From Candidatus Hydrogenedentota bacterium (GTDB lineage: Bacteria > Hydrogenedentota > Hydrogenedentia > Hydrogenedentales > JAEUWI01), in contig JAHBVV010000008.1 in the NCBI GenBank assembly GCA_019637335.1, forward strand, positions 124,001-188,000: DNA of 64,000 bases, given 5' to 3'. The notes beneath the pieces were generated by a model. That model was not told the DNA's origin and did no database searches. It saw only the letters and a list, made by a program, of their open reading frames with translations. Shown piece by piece: positions 23,401 to 30,332 of this stretch. Numbering within the stretch: the stretch's first letter is position 1; each line of letters starts with the position of its first letter. Made by a program: the position numbers and the translations under genes.

Positions 23401-26400
23401 GGGCATCTTCCGCTTCAGCAATGTGTCCGCTCCCGACGAATTTGGTCCCGAGGGCCCCGGGACGCCGCCCGATTTTCTGAGCGACGACTTCGCGCGGATT
23501 ACGGGGATCTCCAGCACGGTACGTGGGAACCGGTACGTGTACAGCCCCCCGTTTCGCATACCTCAAGGTGAGACCGTGGAGATTGATACGAACGCGCTGA
23601 TCTTTTCCAACAGCCCGCCGCCGGTACCGCAGTCGATTCATCTGGGGGCGGCGTCCGCCTTGCTGGAAGTGGGCGTATCAATACCGCTGGCCACCATCGG
23701 CGTGCTTCTCGACGGCAACGAACTCGACGTCACGACCGTGGAGACCGGGACAACCTACCGCGTGAGCAATTCCGGCGTGGCGCGCGTGGACGATCAGGGC
23801 ATACTCACCGCCCTGGCGCCCGGTGTCGTGTTGGTTACCGCAACCAACAGCGGCGCCACGGCGATCAAGCGCTTCGAGGTGGCGCGGGGGCTCCGGGATG
23901 CCCGAATTCAGGGCTTTGTGCGCCAGCCCGATGGGGAGCCCGCTTCCGGGGCGCGGGTATCGTGCGCCATTGGCGGCGCGATAACGGACGCTACGGGATT
24001 CTTTGAAATCAGCGGCGCAACCGGCGCCAGCGTTTCCGAGTTAACCGTTTTCGTCGACTGGGAGGGCGATGCCGCCTTCGGCGCCGCCAGCCGCACGGTG
24101 GCGCTCTCCGAGGCCGGCGTGTCGGACGCGGGTATACTGGTCCTGGAACTGGCGGATCCATCGCTTCTCGTGCGATGGACCGGTGGGAACTCCGGGCGGT
24201 GGGATGACCCGGCCAACTGGAGTTCCGGCGCCGCGCCGGGACCGGGCGCCATCGTGCGCCTGGGATCGCCGGAAGAACCGATCAACGTGACTGTCGAGTC
24301 ATTTACGCGGTGGGAAGACATGCGTGTGCTTGCGGGGCAAAGCCTCGTTACCGTTACCGGCAGCGGATGGCTCCAGATTTCGGGTGAAACCCGCTATGAG
24401 GGTACGTTGCTGCTCCAGAGCCAGGCCAGGCTCGTCGTGTCCGGCGGCGATACGGTCTTCCAACTGGATGGCGACATCGCGCCGATAGCGGGCGCCATAC
24501 CCGGCGGGCAACAGATCTACATTGAAAACGGCGCGCTTGCCGAAATCGGGCGCCTCTCGGGAAGTGCGGATCACCGCCTGGCGCTCAACGTAAGCGCTCC
24601 GGGAAGCCGCGTGGTTATTACCGGGCCGGGAGATCTGGAAAACAGTCAGATCGCCATTTCAGGAATACTGTCCCTGCCGCAGGTGGGCGAGATGACATCC
24701 ACATCGATCACCGTTTCCTTCGGCGGTCACGTGGACGCGCCGATACTGGAAGCCGCAGCGGGGGCTGAGGACCGCGTTGACCTGATTCAGGTGCTTGATG
24801 GCAGCACGTTTTCGGCGCCCGGACTCCGCTCCCTGGTGAACATGGGTCTCGTCGCAACAAACGGCGGCGCGCTGGAGTTTCCCCTGTTGACTGAATTCAG
24901 GGTAAACTACGGATGCGGCGATGTATTCATCTCGGCCAATGGTGTTCGCTTCCAGGATGGGCGCCGCAGCTCGATATCGCTGCCGGCGCTCGAACACATT
25001 GAGTATTCCCCGTCATTCCCGTTCTGCACCGGATTTCTCGTGTTTGCCGGCAGCGGGGCCCGGGTGGATTTGCCGATGCTATCGGAGTTCACCCTCGGTT
25101 CCAATGTCACAAGCCATCATACGTTTCGCGTGTCTGGCGAGGGATCCGAGCTGGCTGTTCCATCGCTAACCTCGCTCGGCGACACCCTGGCCTTCTACGT
25201 GGAGACCGGGGGCGTGCTGACTTCCCCGAACGTGACCGAACTCCTGGGCAATGTCCAGGTGCTCGCGGGCAGCTCACTCGCCCTGCGCCAGGTTGTGCGC
25301 GCGCGGGGAAGCGCGTTTACGGTTTCGGGCGCGCTGGATCTGCCCGCCCTGGCTGAACTGGAGGCATGCACGATTAACCTCGCGGGCAACGGGCGATTTT
25401 CGCTTCCGGAGGCGCCCGGCTCCACCGACACGAGCATCACCGCCACGGGAAACAGCGTTCTCGAAATCCCCAAACTCGCGTATCTGGCGAGCGAGGGCGT
25501 CACGCGCACCATCTCGGTTTCCGAGAACGCGTCCATCCAGGCGCCCGCGCTTTCTTCACTGCGGAACATGAAGCTCACCTCGAACACCGGGGGGCAGCTG
25601 ACATTTCCCGCGCTGGAGGAGTTTGCGTTCGACGCGGCGTGCGCCGATCAGGTTATCAGCGCAAGCGGCGTATATGCGGCGGATGGAAGGCCCGGCGCCG
25701 TGTCGCTTCCCCGGCTGGAGGAGATTGTGTACGAGGCCCCCGCCTATTGCGGCGGGATCACCATCTGGGCCAACAGTGGCGCCGTGGTGAATCTGCCTGC
25801 GCTCGTGGCGGTGTCCCGCAATCTGGAGACCCCGTATGACCAGGTATTTCGCGCCTCCGGTGCGGGCAGCCTGATCGATGTATCCTCCCTGGAGGTGCTG
25901 GAACGCGGATTGGCCTTCTATCTGGAAAGCGGCGGAACCATACTCAGCCCGAACCTCACCGATGTGGCGGGCAATCTGACCATTCTGTCCGGGTCCGAGG
26001 CCGATCTGCCCGGGGCGACCCGCATTGGCGGCCAGATAGTCCGTGTCGGGGGCGTTCTCCGGTTGCCCGCGCTTCAACGCCTCGACAACGGAACGGTTGA
26101 GCTCACCGCGACGGGGCGGATCGATGCGCCCGAGCTTTCGGAGATAACCGACACCAACGTGTCGATATCGGGAAGCGCCGCATTCGATGCGCCCCTGCTC
26201 CAGACCGTGAGCGGCGGCCCGGACCGCACGCGCGCGATTACGGTAAATGGCGACGGCGTGTTCCTCGCACCGGCCCTTGTATCGCTCGTTAACGTAAGAT
26301 TGACCGCGAACAGCGGGGGATGGATTGAATTGCCGGCGCTGACCGAGTTCTTCTTCGATGCCGGATGCGGCGATCAGATCGTCCTTTCCTCCGGCGTGCA

Positions 26401-27556
26401 TGCCGCGGACGGGGCGCCCAGCCTGGTATCGCTTCCCGTGCTGGAGGAGATCGCCTTTCTCGTGCCGCCCTATTGTGGCGGATTCACGATTTGGGCCACC
26501 GCGGGCGGCGTCGTCGAGCTACCGATGCTGGCGGCGCTGGAGCGCACGGCGGAGAACCCCCACGACCATGCGTTTCGAGCGTCGGGCGCGGGGTCCTTGC
26601 TGGACTTGCCGTCCCTGCCGGCGCTCGGCGGCGGATTCAGCCTCTATCTGGAGCATGGGGGAACCGTGAACGCCCCGGCGCTGTCGCTGGTTCAGGGGAA
26701 TATATCGGTGGTGGCCGGTTCCGAGGCGACGTTGCCCGCCGCAGAGACCCTGGACGGGGTTGTGCTGACTGTAAGCGGGCGCCTGAGCCTGCCGGCCCTG
26801 ACTACGCTCAACCGGTGTACCGTCAACCTCTCGGGCGACGCCATGCTGGAGCTGGATATCCTGGCGTCAATGGCCCACACGTTGCTGAATATCGGCGGGA
26901 ACGCGGTCGTCGACGCGCCGAATCTGGCCAGCGCCGCCGCTGCGGCGGACGGGAACGGCGCGATTTCGGTCTCGGGCGGTGGAGCATTTCTCGCCCCGCA
27001 ATTGTCGTCGCTGGTGAATATGCGCCTATCGGCTTCGTCCGGGGCCGCGATCGAACTCCCGGCCTTGACCGAGTTCCGGTTCGACGGGGTTTGCGGCGGC
27101 CACATCATCAACGCGCAGGCGGCGGCGCCGAACGGCGATCCAAGCCTGATCGCCCTGCCGGCGCTTCAGACACTGATCGTTCTCGCGCCCCCGTTTTGCG
27201 CCGGGTTTACGGTCAGCGCAGTCAGTGGCGCCCAGGTGGACCTCTCGCTGCTCTCGACCATCATCCTGAATACGGAGAACGCCTACAACAGCGCTTTCAG
27301 CGCTTCTGGCGCGGGATCCCGAATCGATCTCCGGGCCCTGGCCACGGCGCCCTCGCTGGTCTTGTTTCAGGAACCGAACGGCGGCGTCATTGTCCGCCCC
27401 GCAAAAGAACAGGCCCGGCTGGATACTGAGGGTCCGCTCGGCACGGGCCCCGTGACCACGCGCGCGCAAGATACGGCCCAATATGCCCTCGCTGCGCCAC
27501 CACGCCTGAGCAATGTCCGGCCCGCGCATGCGCGCGAGGCCGCCCGGAGAGATTGA
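20417..27556 (+). CDS. Giant multidomain outer lipoprotein with PLA2-like domain and exact 242-residue repeats
   Basis: This 2379-residue protein starts at ATG 20417 with GGGAG 9 bp upstream. The signal peptide ends in AIGGTGC (lipid Cys23). In order: a PASTA-like domain (about 30-95); Ig-like domains; a carboxypeptidase-regulatory-like domain (about 510-570); a Cys-rich phospholipase A2-like domain (about 765-885) with the Ca-loop-like WGPNGCG (772-778) and active-site type CDNHDIC with His813-Asp814; a TSP3-like Asp-rich stretch (DPDGDGLPNFYEF, DTDGDGIDD); a Big_2-like domain; and another regulatory-like domain. From residue 1473 a 726-bp unit repeats with a precise period (units start at 24833, 25559, 26285 and 27011; the last is incomplete). 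Each unit alternates short strands such as GGxxxLPAL, suggesting a beta-solenoid. The next gene starts 3 bp later. Confidence 0.85.
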   Translation: MKRWASSITVLLALHVAIGGTGCPPPGTSVAVPNLVGLSQSAAEAALEEAGLILGPVSEAFSDSVAAGLIISQRPSAGSTVASGTSVSITVSLGLEPAVDDGEGVPPPPVVTAPSLETSENRIRLTGQTIARGAIRVNGGAALAETSADAGGAFALEVALRPNRKNQLFVIVRNARGLESPPAVIQVVQDAEAPSLHIDFPPDGATLTNESITVAGRVSDLLSGFMGLAVEVNGAPAAVAIGIGSNGTFDRPNVPLAPGLNRITAVATDALGNTVERGITVTRVEPVGTRLSTVSGDGQSAMVYNRLPQPLRVRMIQPDGTPFAGKLVTFRVTRSNGLLGPLPNEIDARARAVQVATNADGEAAVYFWMGSDAGCGNNRVEVTSTDISGTTFFCATALPGPPSQINIGSGNYQRGEAGAPLPDPLRVWVNDGCNGIGGTRVTFTVISGGGRVNGQESVTVETSATGHAQVSLELGARGGNNRVTATFAENPGLAATFEAYGQKRNSTLPTTFTGVVIDNASQPIGGVGCTLLVNNTTLFSGVRTDAEGRFHFDGLPPGPAQFFLDGLQATEVGGVAVPPGSFPGLSYNLVIVPNAANSLSTPVKLPPLNPANAVLYDGSRDITLTIAGVEGLEMRIKAGSMTRRDGTRPSLESPQVVSLDQVHHDAVPMPMPDGVAPPFAWTLQPASATFDPPVEVIYPNITGLDPGAIAYFLSYNHDNEQFDIVGSGAVSEDGSVIQSDPGSGLTISGWGGNCPPYAVTGDVNEKCPDEDWGPNGCGSPTVETPVPIPQNVVVPGLLGPGYYVPLHPACDNHDICYATCGKTQTECDLDFLSDLLKQCDQYIPALDIVARNRCAVVAAAYTTAVATFGEEAHRTSQERLQECGKCGKAGGPGVKQDSLESLYEDYDRDLMPDEWELEMGLDPSTPADAFLDPDGDGLPNFYEFLMGTDPLLADTDGDGIDDFQFTIALQPELPDRLDPTWRLSLLGQVVTPDAAGIFRFSNVSAPDEFGPEGPGTPPDFLSDDFARITGISSTVRGNRYVYSPPFRIPQGETVEIDTNALIFSNSPPPVPQSIHLGAASALLEVGVSIPLATIGVLLDGNELDVTTVETGTTYRVSNSGVARVDDQGILTALAPGVVLVTATNSGATAIKRFEVARGLRDARIQGFVRQPDGEPASGARVSCAIGGAITDATGFFEISGATGASVSELTVFVDWEGDAAFGAASRTVALSEAGVSDAGILVLELADPSLLVRWTGGNSGRWDDPANWSSGAAPGPGAIVRLGSPEEPINVTVESFTRWEDMRVLAGQSLVTVTGSGWLQISGETRYEGTLLLQSQARLVVSGGDTVFQLDGDIAPIAGAIPGGQQIYIENGALAEIGRLSGSADHRLALNVSAPGSRVVITGPGDLENSQIAISGILSLPQVGEMTSTSITVSFGGHVDAPILEAAAGAEDRVDLIQVLDGSTFSAPGLRSLVNMGLVATNGGALEFPLLTEFRVNYGCGDVFISANGVRFQDGRRSSISLPALEHIEYSPSFPFCTGFLVFAGSGARVDLPMLSEFTLGSNVTSHHTFRVSGEGSELAVPSLTSLGDTLAFYVETGGVLTSPNVTELLGNVQVLAGSSLALRQVVRARGSAFTVSGALDLPALAELEACTINLAGNGRFSLPEAPGSTDTSITATGNSVLEIPKLAYLASEGVTRTISVSENASIQAPALSSLRNMKLTSNTGGQLTFPALEEFAFDAACADQVISASGVYAADGRPGAVSLPRLEEIVYEAPAYCGGITIWANSGAVVNLPALVAVSRNLETPYDQVFRASGAGSLIDVSSLEVLERGLAFYLESGGTILSPNLTDVAGNLTILSGSEADLPGATRIGGQIVRVGGVLRLPALQRLDNGTVELTATGRIDAPELSEITDTNVSISGSAAFDAPLLQTVSGGPDRTRAITVNGDGVFLAPALVSLVNVRLTANSGGWIELPALTEFFFDAGCGDQIVLSSGVHAADGAPSLVSLPVLEEIAFLVPPYCGGFTIWATAGGVVELPMLAALERTAENPHDHAFRASGAGSLLDLPSLPALGGGFSLYLEHGGTVNAPALSLVQGNISVVAGSEATLPAAETLDGVVLTVSGRLSLPALTTLNRCTVNLSGDAMLELDILASMAHTLLNIGGNAVVDAPNLASAAAAADGNGAISVSGGGAFLAPQLSSLVNMRLSASSGAAIELPALTEFRFDGVCGGHIINAQAAAPNGDPSLIALPALQTLIVLAPPFCAGFTVSAVSGAQVDLSLLSTIILNTENAYNSAFSASGAGSRIDLRALATAPSLVLFQEPNGGVIVRPAKEQARLDTEGPLGTGPVTTRAQDTAQYALAAPPRLSNVRPAHAREAARRD
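24833..27450 (+). repeat. Tandem 726-bp coding repeats
   Basis: Units begin at 24833, 25559, 26285 and 27011, each at a Leu codon followed by (V/R)N(M/V). The spacing is exactly 726 bp (242 codons) each time, with no indels, though the amino-acid sequences have diverged a good deal. The fourth unit degenerates near 27350. Confidence 0.85.
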
Positions 27557-27559
27557 CCC

Positions 27560-29542
27560 ATGCGACTTCGGTATTGGGCATTCATCGCGGTTATCCTGCT
27601 AGCCGTCGCGCCGGCTACAGGCGCGCAAACCCACTCCGCGGCGCGCACCTGGAACGAGGAGCTGCTCTCCGCCATCCGGCGGGACCAGGCGCGGCCTACG
27701 GTGCATGCGCGGAACCTGTTCCACGTGTCCATCGCGATGTGGGACGCCTGGGCGGCGTATGATTCCCATGCGCGGAACTATCTCATTGACGAGAAGCGCT
27801 CGGCGGCGGACCCCGACGCGGCGCGATCGGAGGCCTTGAGCTACGCGGCCTACCGGATACTGCGGGTGCGCTTCGCGAACTCGCCCGGTGCGGTGGCGTC
27901 GCTGGCCGCCTTTGACGCCCGGATGGATGCGCTCGGATACGATAGGACCTTTGAGTCGACCGAGGGCGACTCGCCCGCCGCGCTGGGCAATCGGATTGCG
28001 GCGGCGGTGCTGGCCTTCGGACTGGCGGACGGATCCAATGAGCAGGGCGGCTACTCGACCACGAACGGCTATCTGCCCGTGAACGAGCCGCTGGTGGTGG
28101 CGCTCCCGGGCACGGAAATGGTCGATCCGGACCGGTGGCAGCCGCTGGCGCTGGAATTCTTCATCGATCAGGCGGGCATTGTGCTGGGCGGTTTTCCGCC
28201 CCACCTGACGCCCCACTGGACCGACGTAACGCCGTTTTCCCTCCTGGAATCCGACCGCGCGCCCAACACCCACTTCGACCCCGGGCCGCCGCCCTACCTC
28301 CTGGGCGAGGGCAGCGAGGAATTTATCGCGAACACGGTGCACATCATCGAAGTGAGCAGCTACCTCGATCCCGATGATGGCGTCTTCATCGACATTTCGC
28401 CCGGCGCGCGCGGCAACGCGCCGCTGGGGACCTACGACGGTCCGGGCCACGCGCTGAATCCGGTGACGGGTGAACCCTACGCGCCGAACGTCGTGAAGCG
28501 CGGCGACTACACGCGTATCCTCGCGGAATTCTGGGCAGATGGTCCCGATTCCGAGACGCCGCCGGGTCACTGGAACACCGTGGCGAACTACGTCTCCGAT
28601 CACCCGCAGTTTGAGAAGCGGATAGGCGGCGCGGGGCCGGTGGTGGACGATCTGGAATGGGACGTGAAGCTCTATCTGGTGCTGAACGGCGCGTTGCACG
28701 ACGCGGCGATCTGTGCCTGGGGGGCCAAGGGCTTCTACGATACATCCCGGCCCATTTCCCACGTGCGCTATATGGCGGGACTCGGCCAGTCCAGCGAACC
28801 GGAAGCGCCGGACTACCATCCGCTCGGCCTGCCTCTGGTTTCCGGCCTGATCGAACGGATCACGGACGAATCCAGCGCCCGAGGCGAGCGGCACGCTCAT
28901 CTGTCCTTTCATCGTGGAGAACTGGCGGTTTTCGCGTGGCCCGGCGCCCCGTTCAATCCGGAAACCCAGTACAGCGGCGTGCGCTGGCATCGTGCGCGCG
29001 ATTGGGTTCCCTACCAGCGGCCCACGTTTGTCTCGCCGCCGTTCTCCGGCTACGTTTCGGGCCACAGCACCTTCAGCCGCGCCGCGGCGGAGGTTTTAAC
29101 CGCGATCACGGGCTCCGAATACTTCCCCGGCGGCATGGGCGAGTTCTTGGCGCCCCGGAACGATTTCCTGGTGTTCGAAGCGGGTCCGAGTGAAGATGTA
29201 GTCCTCCAGTGGGCCACCTACTACGACGCCGCCGACGAGTCGGGACTTTCCCGCATCTACGGCGGCATCCACCCGCGCCACGACGACATCCCCGGGCGCA
29301 TCATAGGAAGTGAGGTCGGAGCGCGCGCGTGGGCGCATGCGCAGGCGTACATTGGCGTGACGGCGGCTGAGGGCGAAGGCGAGGGTGAAGGGGAAGGTGA
29401 AGGAGAAAAGATCCCGGTCAACTGCCAGGCCCTTCCGGGCGATTCATCCCGCCATCCCGGGAGCGATCTGGCGCTTATCGGATTACTCGTACTTTTTCTC
29501 TCCGGAGTGCGCCTTCGGCGCGAGGAACGCACCGGGTTATGA
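27560..29542 (+). CDS. Vanadium-haloperoxidase/PAP2-type exported protein with C-terminal sorting tail
   Basis: This 660-residue protein starts at ATG 27560, 3 bp after the giant lipoprotein gene, so the two are co-transcribed. A signal peptide (FIAVILLAVAPATGAQ) is present. All three PAP2/vanadium-haloperoxidase motifs are intact: K-x6-R-P as KGFYDTSRP (Lys390), SGH at 500-502 (YVSGHSTFSR), and S-R-x5-H as SRIYGGIH (564-571). The product is thus a vanadate-dependent haloperoxidase or acid-phosphatase relative; the reaction cannot be chosen from sequence. The C-terminus has a GEGEGEGEGEGE linker, then a hydrophobic segment LALIGLLVLFLSG and Arg-rich tail, as in exosortase/rhombosortase-type sorting signals. 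Next to the lipoprotein with a PLA2-like domain, this suggests a surface lipid- or polymer-modifying unit. Confidence 0.88.
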   Translation: MRLRYWAFIAVILLAVAPATGAQTHSAARTWNEELLSAIRRDQARPTVHARNLFHVSIAMWDAWAAYDSHARNYLIDEKRSAADPDAARSEALSYAAYRILRVRFANSPGAVASLAAFDARMDALGYDRTFESTEGDSPAALGNRIAAAVLAFGLADGSNEQGGYSTTNGYLPVNEPLVVALPGTEMVDPDRWQPLALEFFIDQAGIVLGGFPPHLTPHWTDVTPFSLLESDRAPNTHFDPGPPPYLLGEGSEEFIANTVHIIEVSSYLDPDDGVFIDISPGARGNAPLGTYDGPGHALNPVTGEPYAPNVVKRGDYTRILAEFWADGPDSETPPGHWNTVANYVSDHPQFEKRIGGAGPVVDDLEWDVKLYLVLNGALHDAAICAWGAKGFYDTSRPISHVRYMAGLGQSSEPEAPDYHPLGLPLVSGLIERITDESSARGERHAHLSFHRGELAVFAWPGAPFNPETQYSGVRWHRARDWVPYQRPTFVSPPFSGYVSGHSTFSRAAAEVLTAITGSEYFPGGMGEFLAPRNDFLVFEAGPSEDVVLQWATYYDAADESGLSRIYGGIHPRHDDIPGRIIGSEVGARAWAHAQAYIGVTAAEGEGEGEGEGEGEKIPVNCQALPGDSSRHPGSDLALIGLLVLFLSGVRLRREERTGL

Positions 29543-29600
29543 CTGTAGGCGAGGGTGTATCGATGCGCCCCAAGCCCGTTCCGCGCGGGGGCGTTGCCGG

Positions 29601-30332
29601 CTATTGCGCTGTGCTCGTGGACCAGGACACAAGGAGGTCCCAGTCCTCGGCGCTTCGGTCCCCGGACTCGGCCACGGCCAGGTACGCCGCCAGGACCGCG
29701 CGCGCGGCGCCCAAATCCCCCTGTTCCGCGAGCATACGCGCCCATTCAGCCTGGGACGCATGCCCGGGATCGATAGCGTCCGCCTCGCGGTACGCCTCGC
29801 GGGCCGCGTTGTAATCGCCGGCGCGATACGCGATGCGCCCGAGCATCGCGGCAGCGTCCGCCCGCGCGCGCGGGTCCGTTCCCGCCTCGTCCCGCCACCG
29901 CTCCGCCACTGCGCGCGCCTCGGCGTCGCGATCCAGCGCCAGCAGGGTCTCGGCGAGCGGACCGTAGCCGTTCAGGCTGCGGTGCGGGCCGGTTTGCGCG
30001 CGTTGGAGATGGGGCAGGGCCTCCGCATAACGCCCGAGCCGCATCAAGACGACGCCCGCGCGCTTCTCGCAGTGGTTCCGGTTCTGTGGGCCGTGAAACC
30101 GCCCGGCAAGCGCACGCTGGTAGTGCGCCAGCGCCGCTTCCAACGCGCCCGCGGCCTCGTCGCGCGCCGCACGCTCCTGCGCGATTTCGCCCAAGCCCTC
30201 GGCCATCCCGGGCAGCTGCGCATCGCTCCAGCGCAGATACCACAGACTCCCGGGAACAAAAAGCCCGGTAAGAACCAGGGCCATTCCGCAGACGATCCAT
30301 GGAAGCCTCTTGTCGAAGCGAGACTTGTTCAT
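29601..30332 (-). CDS. TPR-repeat membrane-anchored protein
   Basis: A 243-residue protein starting at ATG 30332, overlapping the stop codon of the polymerase-like gene upstream (ATGA). One N-terminal membrane segment (LPWIVCGMALVLTGLFVPGS) is followed by about five TPR-like helical pairs: AAGALEAALAHYQRALAGRF, VVLMRLGRYAEALPHLQRAQ, DAAAMLGRIAYRAGDYNAAR and AREAYREADAIDPGHASQAE. It probably works with the TPR region of the upstream gene in polysaccharide assembly, facing the periplasm. It is the last gene of the minus-strand part of the cluster. No catalytic motif. Confidence 0.8.
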   Translation of the reverse strand: MNKSRFDKRLPWIVCGMALVLTGLFVPGSLWYLRWSDAQLPGMAEGLGEIAQERAARDEAAGALEAALAHYQRALAGRFHGPQNRNHCEKRAGVVLMRLGRYAEALPHLQRAQTGPHRSLNGYGPLAETLLALDRDAEARAVAERWRDEAGTDPRARADAAAMLGRIAYRAGDYNAAREAYREADAIDPGHASQAEWARMLAEQGDLGAARAVLAAYLAVAESGDRSAEDWDLLVSWSTSTAQ

